In this document: in pieces, positions 24,901-38,199 of the stretch | Layout of the letters: the number at the start of each line of letters is the position of its first letter | Position numbering within the stretch: position 1 is the first letter of the stretch | NCBI RefSeq assembly: GCF_003672135.1 | Contig: NC_039508.1 | Coordinates: 930,001 to 994,000, forward strand | Source of the DNA: Ooceraea biroi | Lineage: Eukaryota > Arthropoda > Insecta > Hymenoptera > Formicidae | Direction: 5' to 3' | Length of the DNA stretch: 64,000 nucleotides | Translations under genes and position numbers: made by a program | Notes under the pieces: model-generated | What the model was told of the DNA's origin: nothing | Seen by the model: only the letters and a program-made list of their open reading frames with translations | Database searches by the model: none

Positions 24901-26154
24901 ACGGGTATATAGATCGCAGAGTGACTCAAATAGGGTCGTTAGTTTGTTGTTTAATTCCTTGAAAGAAAATGTCGCGCGGGAAGTGGCTCGTTACTTCCCA
25001 ACCACCGCGGTCGTCTAATTGGAAAAGACCCGCGACCAAGCCACATCTCGCCGGTGCCAGAAGCTGCAGCGACGTCGGATTTATTCTCAACTTTTTCCCA
25101 TACGAGCCGCTGCGCTGTCGCGCTTTTGCGTGCCAGCGTGCTGTAGCGCGGCGCGACGCAACCGGACGAAGTCTAAAGTTACGCGCGCCTAGCCTGGATG
25201 ATTAAAGTTAACGAGCCAAGGAATAATTAAAAAAGTTTCAAAAATCATATCCTCACCGCGTCGATGTGTAGTTTCCGCGTTTCGCGTCATTAATTTTTAA
25301 TTAATATCGCGATTTAACAACGCGGGTTTACGTTTCGCGCTGAAAACCGTGTGAAAACCGAGACCAAAAACCAGAGATGGATAATTAACTACATTAATAA
25401 AAATATATGCCGTTTTTTCTCGCCGTTTTCGTTACGTGTACGTACATATCGCATGTATGTGTATCGCGCTTTTTGATTAATTTTTATTGTGTAACAGCGC
25501 GTGAGAGTTTCCAAGCTGTAATTAATCCTAACTAATCATAGCGAATTTGTTTTGTGACTCGTCCAAGTTTGCAGCCAATTTGGGGAGACGCGAAATGCGA
25601 GATGAACGAGAATTGCTGGGTACAATTAAATGAAACACCTGCTCCTTGCCAGGATAGAATCAGCTAGAATGGTTACTGTAAGAATTTTATATGGTTATCT
25701 TGCGCTTGTTCCGAGCGCTAAATAACCGTGATTGAAGCCATGATTGAATTCAATACAAGAGGCGAGGTTAATCCAACTTTGCTTTTACTTTTAAACAAGT
25801 TATTCTTCGTGGTTTAAAATAGGAATGGTCTTGTCGAAATGAAATTAGATCAAGAACAAGAACAAGTCGTTTATATTTTTCCATCCAGAATTGAATTCGC
25901 GTACAATCTTTCGCACTTATCCCTAAACATCTGAAATATTCTTTTAATGAGATTCACTTTTATTTTTCTTTATATTATTTTTTTATTCAAAATTGCAAGT
26001 ATCGTTCTTTCTCTAGAAAGCATATTATTTACCGCGATAACACTTTCCGCGTAACAGAAAATTGAATAAGAACGCGTTGCAAATCGCAGCCTGTAATTCG
26101 TTAGACATTAATGGTAAATTCAAAGGTGTCTACCTAGCGGTAGACATTGCGCGT

Positions 26155-26220
26155 GTAATGAAATTGACCATGATATACCGGGCAACGAGGGACGTTCCTT
26201 TGATTTGAGAGGAGGCAACG
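26155..26220 (+). repeat. Diverged direct repeat, copy 1
   Basis: Shares TAATGAAATTG, CCGGGCA, then CGTTCCTTTGATT and GAGGCAA in the same order with 26892-26970. A weak match with indels; it could be an old dispersed repeat. Confidence 0.4.
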
Positions 26221-26891
26221 GGCGAATTGCTGAGCGAAGGGCTCGTGGTAACGTGGTAAACGAGGGTGAATCTGCGCACGGAAAGGGTGGCGATGGATGT
26301 TCCCTTAATTACGGCTGGCACGTAACGTTGGCGTATAAATTTCGGACCGGACTTTCAAAAAATAGATTATACGAGGATGCACAAAGGAACGACCATGCAT
26401 TTCACATGTCGACAAGAAAGACGTGGATGACATATTGCGAGTTTTAATTTTGAAGACAGGATATTTGAAAAATTATTCTCTGTTTTTACTTTATCGTATT
26501 TTTCGCGATACCTAACCAAGCGAGTATAACACAACGTTATTAAAACTCGACTTCCATTCTCGATATTTCTCCTGATACAAACATATAATTTTTTGCAATT
26601 ACATAATGTGAAAAAATATAAAGATTAAATAATTTCTTGTCGAATCAATATTGAATTATGCACTCATCAAACAGTCGTTCAAACACTGCTTAATATTTCT
26701 TGAAATTTTATGCGCAATTTCTCTTATAATCTTGACGTCATATAACATAGATATACTGAACACCAGAGAGTAGGAGGGTGCGCACAATTATCAGCGGCGA
26801 TCACTTTCGCTTGCATTCTTCGACCACTCGAATGCCCCGCGAACCCGACCATTTTTTCGGACATAGGTGTCCTGTCGTCGGCAGGACGTAC

Positions 26892-26970
26892 ATAATGAAA
26901 TTGGCTGGACGAGCGACCGAGCCGGGCAGGAGCGTCCCTTTGATTCGCCGAGTGAGGCAAAAGGCTAGGT
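26892..26970 (+). repeat. Diverged direct repeat, copy 2
   Basis: Partner of 26155-26220: TAATGAAATTG, CCGGGCA, CGTCCCTTTGATT and GAGGCAA occur in the same order and similar spacing. Confidence 0.4.
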
Positions 26971-29900
26971 TTAGCCGGGATAAAGGGTACCCCGAGATAA
27001 CTCGCCGAACGAGGGTGAAGTCCGTACCGCTGAAAAGAAGAACGGGGTGAGTTGTTAGCGAGGAATCGAAAAGAGAGAAGCCGACCAGCCGGACGAGAGC
27101 GAATTTTCGGTCGACGCCGCTTCCTCGTAATTTCACGTGTGTTCATTCCAGATAACCCTGGCTAAGCAACCCTTGCTAAAACCTTAATGATGCAGTCCCA
27201 ACCGTGCAATTCTCTATCGGAATATCGATGATTGCACATGGAACACGTTGAGCTCGGTAAGCTCAATTGTTTGATCGGATCTATCCTACGGTTTGGCTAA
27301 TGTTATCTGCCGTTACCGATGAAAAAAATCAAAAACGTATCTTCTTATGTATCTTTCGGCAAAAAATTCCGTACGCTACGTCGGTTATTCACAATTCTCT
27401 AATAAGTAAAAAAAGAAATTACATTTCATAAAGTTAAACCGAACTCCAGGCTCTCCGTTAATGGCATGCGAAACACTGTTATTAAATGAGGGTTAATCAC
27501 ACTTCAGTCTGGTGCCGACCAAAAACTTCCCGGTTGATGAAGATATTTCGCTGAACTAAGCGGGAATTAATTGCTGAATTCGGGTTGCTTCTGGAACACC
27601 ACCCGCTCTCCTTACGGGCGACGGTAAAAGCAATCTCTCTTTAATAACTTGCCGGAAAGAGGGTTCGCTTTGTATATGGTGTATACATGTACTGTGAATA
27701 TGAATGTATATAGGAATATATGCATTGTACAGCTCACTTCCTGCTTTTCTTAAGAAATTTTTGTATGACGTCAACGTATTGAGAAATGAACGTAATAAAT
27801 TTCCTCACTGAAACATTCCTTCATTCATGTGTAAAATATTTAATGGCGATTATCGTATGCAATTTATTGCAGTTACAAAGCAATGGCTATCGTAGTGTTT
27901 AACTATATTTGCAATTAAATGACTTGGAATCAATACCTTGAACATTACTTTCTTGAATGAATGATTGTTGTTTTTCGATTCTAGGATAGGTTTAAAGATT
28001 AAAAAGATTAAAATTTGTATATATATTATTATATTTTATATTTTATGATTTTAATCTCCTCCCTCAATTATAATTTTACTTTCTTTTTTTACTTTTCGCC
28101 AAAAGTACTTGCTTTGTCTTTATACATATTCGGTGGTAGATTATTTTTAAGCCAGAGACAAGTTCAAAGAAAACATAACTGTATTTTTGAAGGATAAAAA
28201 TACAGATCTACACGCGCAGAATTATGGAGCGAATATTCATATTCCGTCCACACGTGTAGACTTGAGATAACTTTTAACGACAGCAGTAACTATCGGCCCG
28301 AAGCCAGCGGCGAAATATCGATATCCACATCTGCCAACGACTCCCTGACCGACAAAGATATTTCACTCGACTAAACGAGAATTAATAGCCGTTTTCGAGC
28401 CCCTTTGGGACTCGAGACGCGAACCGCCGGGACTCGAAAGGAACGAAAAAAGCATACTTTCCGAAAAAAGGAGAGGCGTCCACCTTCGAGTCTGAAATAC
28501 GACCGAAGTAAAAAGCTTCTTGCAAAGGAAAACCTATCAAAGACTTTGCGACTCTTACAAGGTTATCCTAACGGAGAAGGATCCTGTGCAAAGAAATTTG
28601 TAGCCTAGACAATCGATACATCGCAGAATGCAGAATACGAAGTTAAATTTACATGAATAAACAATCAAAACGCTACGCGGACTTTCAAGTTTTAACGTAT
28701 CCCGTAACGACGTTAATACGAATCTCTGCAATTTGTTACGGTGAAATATAAATCCTTTTTTAGTGCCGTTACATTCGCACGTCGAATCACGCGCAATGGT
28801 CTCATTGTTTTCGTTACCGTCGAAATGAAAATTCGCGAATTTATTGCAATAGCGAAATGAAATTTTTGAACCGCGTCAGCGGAAAATGCGGCGGCTGTAG
28901 TTTTAATATTCTGTAGGTGGATGGCGAGATCTCCAACCGAAGTAATTGTTTAAAGTGTATTATACGAAATAAGAGCAAAATCCATATATTCATATATCAC
29001 GGAAATAAGAAGGTGAAAAATTACACCCTCAACTTTACGCGAAACGTTTCAACGCGCTTTATCTACAATTCATATTTTACGTGTTACTCGACGTCAGAGC
29101 GGTTGTAACAAATATTTACTAATCTCTGCGAATTTATTTCTGCACAAATCGAAGCTGACAATAACACGATTAACGCGTAAAGTAAATTTTTCCCCTGTCT
29201 ATGTCCGAAAATTGAATCGCGAGAATGATGACAGTTTCAATTCCTACAAATCGACTTCGGAATTATGTTATGCTTCTACTACGCTCTGATGAGGAAGGAA
29301 AACGCTACGGAGTTTAGAAACGCAGCTAATTAATTCTCAGATATATCAATACGCTCGCGCATGGAAATCTCGCTGCGATTTAGGTTGACTTTCAGACGGG
29401 TTTGAATGCGGTTTGAGCCATAATTAGAGACCCCACGTACTTTGAGTTGCGAGAGTTGCTCCGGCTGCGCCGTGTATGTATCCCAAGGAGGAGAAATTTC
29501 AGCTTGTGACAATACCAGACGACAGCTTTTCGTCCATTATAATCTCGCTTGAGTTTCCACAAGTCACTCACTCTTCCTCTAGAGAGAACGGCTGCTTTTG
29601 CGATGTTCGCCATTTAGAAATACGTTTCACATCCCCTTCAACTGTTCCACAATTGAATTCAATTAGTATTGTTTCGAAGAAAGAGGGGCGCTTTTCTCTA
29701 CGAAAAGTTTCTTTTCTCCCGGAGTTTACCTTGCCCTTTTTGTTTCCACCCATCTTGCCCGCGCCCGACAAACCTCTGATGCCGTCCTTAAAATTAGTTC
29801 GCATTGGCGTGATGCACGATGGTAGATTGCGCCGCGAGAAGTCTTCCCAGCTGACAGCAGGATTTAAATCGACTTCACCTTTACGACCCTCCTTACGACC

Positions 29901-30999
29901 TTGCGAGGGCTCAAACGAAATGGAAAAGCACTTTTAATTTTCTTTTAATTACATTAATTAATTTTCCGTCAACTGTGCGGACAACTTCGTGTGTCACTTG
30001 ATGATTGATTTTTGCATTGACGGTTTAACTTCACAATTTAGCTTTACGATATTTAAATATCTTACGTTCTTTTCTAATAAAGATGTGGACAATGATCAGA
30101 AATTATAATTCAATGATTTTTACTGATTCTCTCTCTTTCAATTTTATAAAAATTATTACAAATTAATATCTGTCATTATTTAATATCGCCTAAATAATAT
30201 ATATTTCTTTAACATGTGACAAAATAAACGTTTTGGATATTTAGAAATTTTGCTTTCTTTTGCAAAATGTAAAAACGTCCAGTAACGTGAGGGCATTTAT
30301 AGCGCTCAATGCGGAAATCTCGCAGGACATTGCGCTCATCTCGATAAAACAATCAAGCTAAACGGCCGATCGCAGAACAATACGCGATATCGTGCGTTTC
30401 CTGCGGCCGACTGCTTTTATCAGCTATTCGACATGTTGGTACGGAGATTTATCTCATCGGGGCAGCGATGCAATTTAGTTTCTACCAGTAAATTGTCGCT
30501 ATTGGGGCACTCGATATGGTCTATGACGCTTGGCACGAACGAGAAAAAAAAACATGCACAAATTGCAATGCTGTGCCGCGGTACGCGCTTTATTCACAAA
30601 AAACGCGAAATTGATTTAATATGTTGCCTCGCGCTTTACGCAATCGAGAAAAATTCGGTGCGCGTGCCATATTCCCATGGGCATACTTGCTAAAAATTTA
30701 AACCGCACGAAAACAGCTCGCGAATATTCTCGATGTATCTAAATATTAACTTAACGCTTATTTATATAGCGTGGATATAATGTACAATCAATCAGCTACT
30801 ATCATACGCGACTACCTCGATCCAGAGAATTAAAAATAACTGGATTGAAAGTTCTGTGCTTGCATGGAAGAAAACTCTACGGAATATTCTTATACTTTGT
30901 TCATGAATTTGCTAAACCGACGGTTTTGCTTTTCCTATCCAATAGGTTTAAAACTTTACCCCCTCTTTGCCCTACTTACGCAAAGACATTTTCGCGATC

Positions 31000-33900
31000 T
31001 CGTAAAAAACGAACTTTTTCCAACGAGCTTTTTTTTAAGATTACAGAGGTCAGCAAGTTCCTGCGTAATAGCTTAGTTTCATTAAGTTCTTACAATATTA
31101 TTGACTGCATAAAACAATCGTGAACTACAATGAAGTTTGATTAAATCCATGAACAGGGCAAATTACGAAAAAATAGCAAATTATGTAATACAATGTCTAC
31201 CTCATAAAATATACAGTAAATAAGCATAACAAGGAAAATTATGATAATATTATAATTAAATATTATAATTGACTATATGGAAGAATTAATTAGAAACTAC
31301 ATAATTATCTGATATGTTACATTTTATTTGCTTTTTAACTATATTTCTAACTAAACAGTTTTTTATAGCGTAATTTTATCAGTTACTTTATCGCGATATC
31401 TTCCTTTTGCAAATAAAGTTTTGGTTTGCGAACTCGTTGGGTCTCTGGCAGCATTAAACAACGTAAGTAGTAAAGGAAAGCCGGTCAACATTTGCTTTAA
31501 CCCACATGACGTACAGACGCTTTATAAATTGTTAGGAAGTTGGTACGTGACACATTGTATGAGCTTTAATGTCATGTAATTGTTCATTACAAGGAGTATT
31601 TATTTAAAGCACACACATCTTTCGGCTAAATATTCTTCACAAATATGCTCAGTAACCTACATTTCTGTATCCTTTGATAACAACTTCATGAAATCCTATA
31701 AGAAATAAATTAATTTTTGCTGAATCTTAAATATTATCTCATTAATAGCTTAATGTAAGTTTGAAGCAACGTGAAAATACACGAATAAAAAACAAATAAA
31801 TTCTTTTACATAGACATTTCTTTTTATTTAAATAAAATTTTGATTAATGTATAAATATATCTCGATTTAACTCCGATCACAGCAACAGATATTTAATAAA
31901 AAGGGATAAACGGAATTTTGTTACGCATTCTTTTATTTGATACCCAACTCTAATGATAATTAGTTCGTTCGTGTCTCTTCATAATCGTACTTTTAATTTC
32001 GCAGTTAAATTCGTCGGACGAAAATTAAAGCGTGCGCTCATCGCTTTGTCAACGATCTCCGTCTGCTCGTGTTCGTCGCGCGGTTTTTATTAATGAACCT
32101 GTAGACGCCGAGGACTTTCGGCTCCGGTAATCTGCACGATCTTTGTGAACGAAGTTTCTACTTGCGACCTCGTTAGATCGTCGGAGATAACGTTAGACAC
32201 GTGAAATGACGGCAGATAGCTGAGGGGGAGCTAGCCGACATTCGGTTTAATCAATGGAACGTGCAGACAGTTTAGGGATTGTCACGAGGAAAGTTGCGTT
32301 TCTCCGCAGAAGAGATTGTGGAGCACAAGTGCAGGAACGTGGCAAGTCGGGAAGAGAGGAGAGTAGACAGAAGTTTAGGGAGACAGGCCGCGAAACTAAA
32401 GGGGGATGTTATCGTCGTTCGGACTAATTAGTTAGGATTTACTACATGCCCATCCGTCGCGTCCTTGTGCGGGATCGATAGCTGCGGATTGCCGCTTCTA
32501 TTTCTTTCAATCTCCCACGTCTCTTTACCATAAGCTGCAAATCGACCGTCTCATGAGAGAAAGAAAATCCGCTTAAATCGAGGAGAGTAGGAGACATCGT
32601 AGAACATATAATCAATAACTAAATATCCAAATGTACACGAATGAGTAGTTAAAAAATATTCTTGTCTTTTATATGAAATATTAATTTTACAGAAACTATC
32701 GAATCTATAGTTTATCCAGCATCAGCAGTGTCTTTGCAAGTCTTCCTTCTACGTGCACTTGTTTCCGTCCGTTTGGCTTGTGTGCACCTTGGAAATAAAA
32801 CGCCTAATCGCGCAGGTGTATAAAACGATCTTATCCGCTGCAACGGGAGCGATGACAGGAAACCATAAAAAAAAACACGTCATGCAAATTCGCGTATATT
32901 CGACTAGGCGCACAGTATCCGCCAACACGGCAATTTCATGCGCTTGCATCCAACGAGAAATCGATCGGCCGCTGCGACATCATACGCCGCTGCACAATGG
33001 GAAACAAATTACGAAATTACCATACTAAGCGACTTCCGGTTCCCGGCACAATGGCGCGGCCAAACCGTGGAACAGATTGAACAGCAAAAGCGCGACGCCA
33101 CGCGCGCGTTCGGCAAGATCGCGCACCGCTCGGATACATCATTTGCATCTGTGGAAAAGCGCATTATAATTCCGATCCGGCGCCCCCGTGCCGATACTTT
33201 AATAAACACCACCCGTTCTCAGCCGAACGGAAAAAGATAGCCGTCGTGGCCGTTCCGCTTCCGCTTCGCCGTGGAGTCGCGCCGGTGACTGCTATGAAGG
33301 CGACATAAATCACAAATGCGGAAAAATTGAATTTAAAATCTGCCTCAGAATGGAGTCACGCCCAAAGTGGACCGTATAAATTACGTACGCGCTAGCTCCA
33401 AATGCTGGGACACTCTTAATTGATGAAACTCGCTTTGCCTGCTGAACTACCGCCTTACGCGCGTAACTATCTTTGACGGCAGTGAGAATTGAATAAAAAA
33501 TTTATGTACATATATTATGTAAGCACGCGAGGCACACTTGCAAATTTTTAATGCGGTTACGCAATTTTACGCACCATACGTACACCTCGTTAGAATTTCA
33601 TTATCGAGCTAATGAAAGTACAACACCGCGCCATCGCAGACTCTTATACCGATAGTTGAAGCAATAATTAGGCTGGAACTTGCTCGCAATCTAAATTTTA
33701 CACGTAGGACTTTGGAGCTCAACTAAGATCAACATGGTGTGGAGTGTGCGAATCGTGTTTACATTGCATGAATGCAGTTTAACCGCTGTTTCGCCATCGG
33801 CGACGATAGCCCGGGAAAAAATGCTCTTTGATAAAAAAAAAAGAGCGAGGGGAGAATTAAATAAATAAACGGAAATAGAATGATCCAATATTTATTTTAT

Positions 33901-36900
33901 GGAGCTGCAAATATTCTCGCATAATCGTATTATCGAAATAGTTTAGGCAAAACTGAATACAGAAGATTCCCGATGCGCGGCGTTCGAATGCGCGTAAATC
34001 GTTACGAGTCTCGGATATTAAATTTTATTGCGCAATTCACGTTGATTTTTCCCTTTGTCCGGCGTGGAAACTCACGATATCCGAATATAAATTCAGGATC
34101 ATTTAACAGACGGCTCGAATATCGTTACGCAGTTTCGGGATGAAATTGCTTTAGTAACTATTAGATACTGCCGTTACTTCCCCGAAGGAATTCGTGCTGA
34201 TTGTCTGTGAAAACGTGAATTATTTAAGATCGATGCCAATAGAACGCGCCAGCAAACACACACACACATGCACGTACATTTCTGATCCGAATTGCGGCAA
34301 AAGTGGATATATCGGGCACGTGCCGCACGCAAACTAACGCGGCCGGATTCGCGGAGCGTGCCTCGATTCGGTTTCAGGAGTTCGCGCAATTACGGTCGGC
34401 GTGTGTGCCATTATTAGAGCGACATTAGCGGTCGCCGGTGTGCGTCTTGTGATCAAAAGGGATAATGACAGGGGCGTGCGGATTAGCGCATCGTGCGCTC
34501 GAATCGATCGCGGATTTAATTAAAGGATGCGAAGTTGGGCGTCGCATATTTCTGCCGCTCTCGCGAGCCATATGTAGCCGCATCCGCGTAGGATTTGCAT
34601 GAATAATCCGCGACGAGCCGCCCAAGTAAGCCTAATAGACGACCGTGGATTGTATGCGTGCCGCGGGATGTCGGAGATGAGGACGGGGGTGAAGGGGAGG
34701 CAGGAGGCCGTGATGCAATTAAATGGATACCGTGGTGGTGTCGCGGGCTGCGTAACGACGTGTCTGTAACTTTTGGAACTTTCGTTGCTACGTTACGCGA
34801 AAGCGTTTCGGGATTAAAAGAGATGTTTGCAATTCCGGACTAAAAGGGACGTCACTGTCACAAAACACGTACGCTCTGTACAAAAATTAATTTATGCGAC
34901 CTAAAAGATATGAGAAAACCGCGGCAATATCGCGAGGCATTCCTGTCTCGTGTGTTACATTAATTTCATCATCATTTTCCGCGCCACAGATTCCAGCGGA
35001 CATATCAACTGCGGAGTATGTCGCAAATCGGGATATATCTTGCATTAAAATAGAGTTAGTGTGTTACGAGATTCTATATTATCCGGCGCCAATCCTGTTA
35101 TATCATAGATATATTTCATGACAGACATACATTTCATGAAGATAGATTTGCTTTTCTGCATCCTCTATGCGAACTCTTTTATTCATTGCTTGTTCTTTTG
35201 TTCAATTGTTTGAGATACGACCACGTATGCGTGCACCAGTTTGCAGCAGCCGTAGCTGCCTCGTCAGCTAGTGGATTTGCATGGACAGTCTGCGAGGAAT
35301 TGCTGAAGTTAGACGAATATATGTGCGTCATGCATATACCGTAAAACGTCGGTTGTGTGTGCGTGTGTGTCTTGCATGTTGCGGTGATTCATTTGTTATC
35401 AACGGAATAATTTGAATTGAATTTCTTCTCTTTGCTTATAATATATTGTTCCATCTCGTGTTGAGTCATGACGATTTTTCTATATACAACACATCCTACA
35501 TATCAATCCCAGTGACGGATTTCAATTCAGAATGCGACTTTGTAATTAGCAAATAGAGATGCGTCAGTCGTAAATTGCAGTGAAAACCGAAGCGCAATTT
35601 GTATCGCCGTGAATAATGCAAACGCGGCAAATATTACCTTCTACCTTCTACCTTTATGTGCAAAAATGTATGCTGCAAATTAATTGCGGTTAATTTCGTT
35701 ATTACATCGAACATAACGCAACTTATATTGAACAATAAACGTTATCATTAAATTATTAGTTGAATATTGATCGCGAAATAATGAAGTGTATTAAATCAAG
35801 ATTTTATGTTGCGATCATTTAACAGTTAAAATAGTTATGAACACGGTAACGCTATTTCAAATTTAGCTCTCGTCGAAATGTGCACCGGTAATTGATAGGA
35901 TCTAGTTCAAGTTTCTAATACGATCTATGCAGGATGGTTCTCTCCGCTCCGCAAATTACTCCCAATGGTGACGACGATAACATTTGCGGATATTCCATAT
36001 ACTGTCGCGGATATTACACATGTTATTAATCGCATTGCTATCTTAATCAAACAGACGATACATGCAATAAACATGCCTACAGAATATATGTGAAATTTTC
36101 AACGTTTATATACGGATTATATTAGTGAAACAAATCTAAAAACAAAATTTTACACGCAGCAAACAACAAACTAGCAAAGATAACAATGAATGAATTAGAA
36201 AATAATATGATAATTGAAAAATTATTTTATTCTTGCTTTCACAATGTAATACAAGGTAATGTAATCTCTTCATTGCAAGTGAACGTAAATTGGGAATTTA
36301 CATTACTACATTGCTACGCAAAATATCCTTGAATTGCATCATTCATAATAAACACGCTGTATAAAGGCGCGTTATAATTAATGCAGTAGTAAAAAAAATA
36401 ATACTTGAAGGGACTCGAAGCATAATTATATAGATTCAGTAATGATTAAACTTGTTTTATTACGCTACTCAACCGATCAAGTATAAACGGCTTCAGCATA
36501 ATATCGATAATAAGAGAATCACGAAACTTAACGATAAAAAGTTGCATCAGCCAATTTGCGCTGCATTAATTTTTATTATCGACGATGTGCCAGCTTCCAG
36601 TCACTTACATTACAAACTGATTATAGTCTAATGTCATATTGTTATTAAGGTCAGTCGTGTAATTTTGAATTAATAGAATAATATGAATTAACAGAGAATA
36701 ATTATTTCGAAACAGCAAAAATTTATTATTTATATTTATTGTATTTATGTTAGAATCTCATTTCATCAGATATGATCGTTTATTAAATATTATAATTACA
36801 TACGATCAATAAGCATCGACTATGAATATCGGCCAAAGAGTAATAATAAAGTAATAGATTTTCTAGTTTGCATAAATACCCATTTTTATATTGTCGCAAT

Positions 36901-38199
36901 TTGTTGATATCATTAGTTTTGTAGAGTTCTTGTTTGAACGCGTTCTTCGGGTGTCAATTCATACTTGAACCACATTTGCATTCGGAAGACAGTTTTACTA
37001 AGCTACTTATATTTCTGGCATTATATACAGCATTCCTCTCATATTACCACTGTTTCACTCCAGTATATTAGCACTTTCAAGTTTCTCTATAAATATTAAT
37101 TTGCCTAGTTTATATGGTAGTGCTGAAATACACAGCACAGTCGAGGACTCGCGATCTAATTGTAAGATATACGAACATACGACGCAACACAATAACTCAG
37201 CACGCGGATGAAATTATTATAGGCTGCAAAAACTATTTAGGTCAGCTTCAACTATAATTTCGAATGATTAAATGTTTTCTGGATGAATGATATTTAATTA
37301 AAATTATAACGAAAAGAACCAGGAAATTAATGTATAAGAGAATTGCAATAATTGTTACTAAAATACAATAATATTAATTCAATTTCAACAATGCTTTGGT
37401 CATATATTTAAAATGGTAATCTTTTAATGTATTTTTCAATGTACTTTTTATGTGCGCAGAGATAATTTTACGAAGTTTTGAAAATTTACCATGGAAAACT
37501 CCTAAATTGACAGAAATTATGTCTGTGAGAGCTGTGACTGTCGACATTTATAGTCGGATCGATCAATCTCATTAGTCCCGCTGTAACTGGATATAAACTG
37601 CTCTGACCCCTTACGACGTGACTTGAGTTAACGATCACAATTAACGCACTGTACGTGTAGTATAGTCTCTCGCTGTAGAATCATATATCATGCATATACT
37701 GTATTATATAATATCACGTGAAAAATCGATTATTCATTTCTTCTTTTTCTTCCTCTTTTTTTAGATATCTATCTCAAATAGAAGCTTGATTATCAGTTTA
37801 TTAGATCATTTAAATGTATAAATTAAGGGAAGAAAATACATATTAATTGAAGATAAATTAACCCATTGTTAACAATTAATGCATCGTTTTACTCGCTTCA
37901 TATGGTAATTGTAATAATGTGTTTGTCCATATTCAACAAAGATAATTAGCCGCTAAGCTAAAGTAGTTAATCTCAAATATGGACGAGCTAATTCAGAATC
38001 GTCCACTTTGCTAATCGCAGTAGCGAAAAATTACATCTAGTTATTAAATCCTGAATCGCCAAAAATAAGACTCCAAATGAGAATTCATTCTGAATAAGGA
38101 ATGAATTTCGAGTGATCTTTAATTAAATTTCTCTCCAGCCGAATTACGAAAAAAAGTTCTCGAATCAAATTTAGATCGAATATAGGAAAAAGATATAGT
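31000..38199. other. Gene-free spacer, mostly AT-rich
   Basis: Very AT-rich at 31.1-31.9 and 35.6-38.2 kb, with a CpG-richer part at 32.0-34.9 kb. A short (AC)n run lies at about 34256-34268. No gene, RNA or transposon was recognised. Confidence 0.55.

Larger units (their letters stand above)
22000..30999. other. Gene-free spacer with CpG-rich patches
   Basis: CpG-dense stretches occur at about 23.5-24.1, 24.9-25.2 and 26.8-27.1 kb among AT-rich DNA. They carry open frames on both strands that overlap each other and show no family motif, as expected for GC-richer non-coding DNA. A diverged repeat pair lies at 26155-26220 and 26892-26970. Confidence 0.55.

Noticed and set aside
29476..29937. 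153-codon open frame on the plus strand
   Set aside because: No recognisable family or domain, no splice context, and overlapping frames on the other strand.
36241..36320. Possible miRNA-like hairpin (GTAATGTAA with TTACATTAC)
   Set aside because: Arms match over only about nine bases with an unpaired loop of roughly 40; no known miRNA seed recognised.
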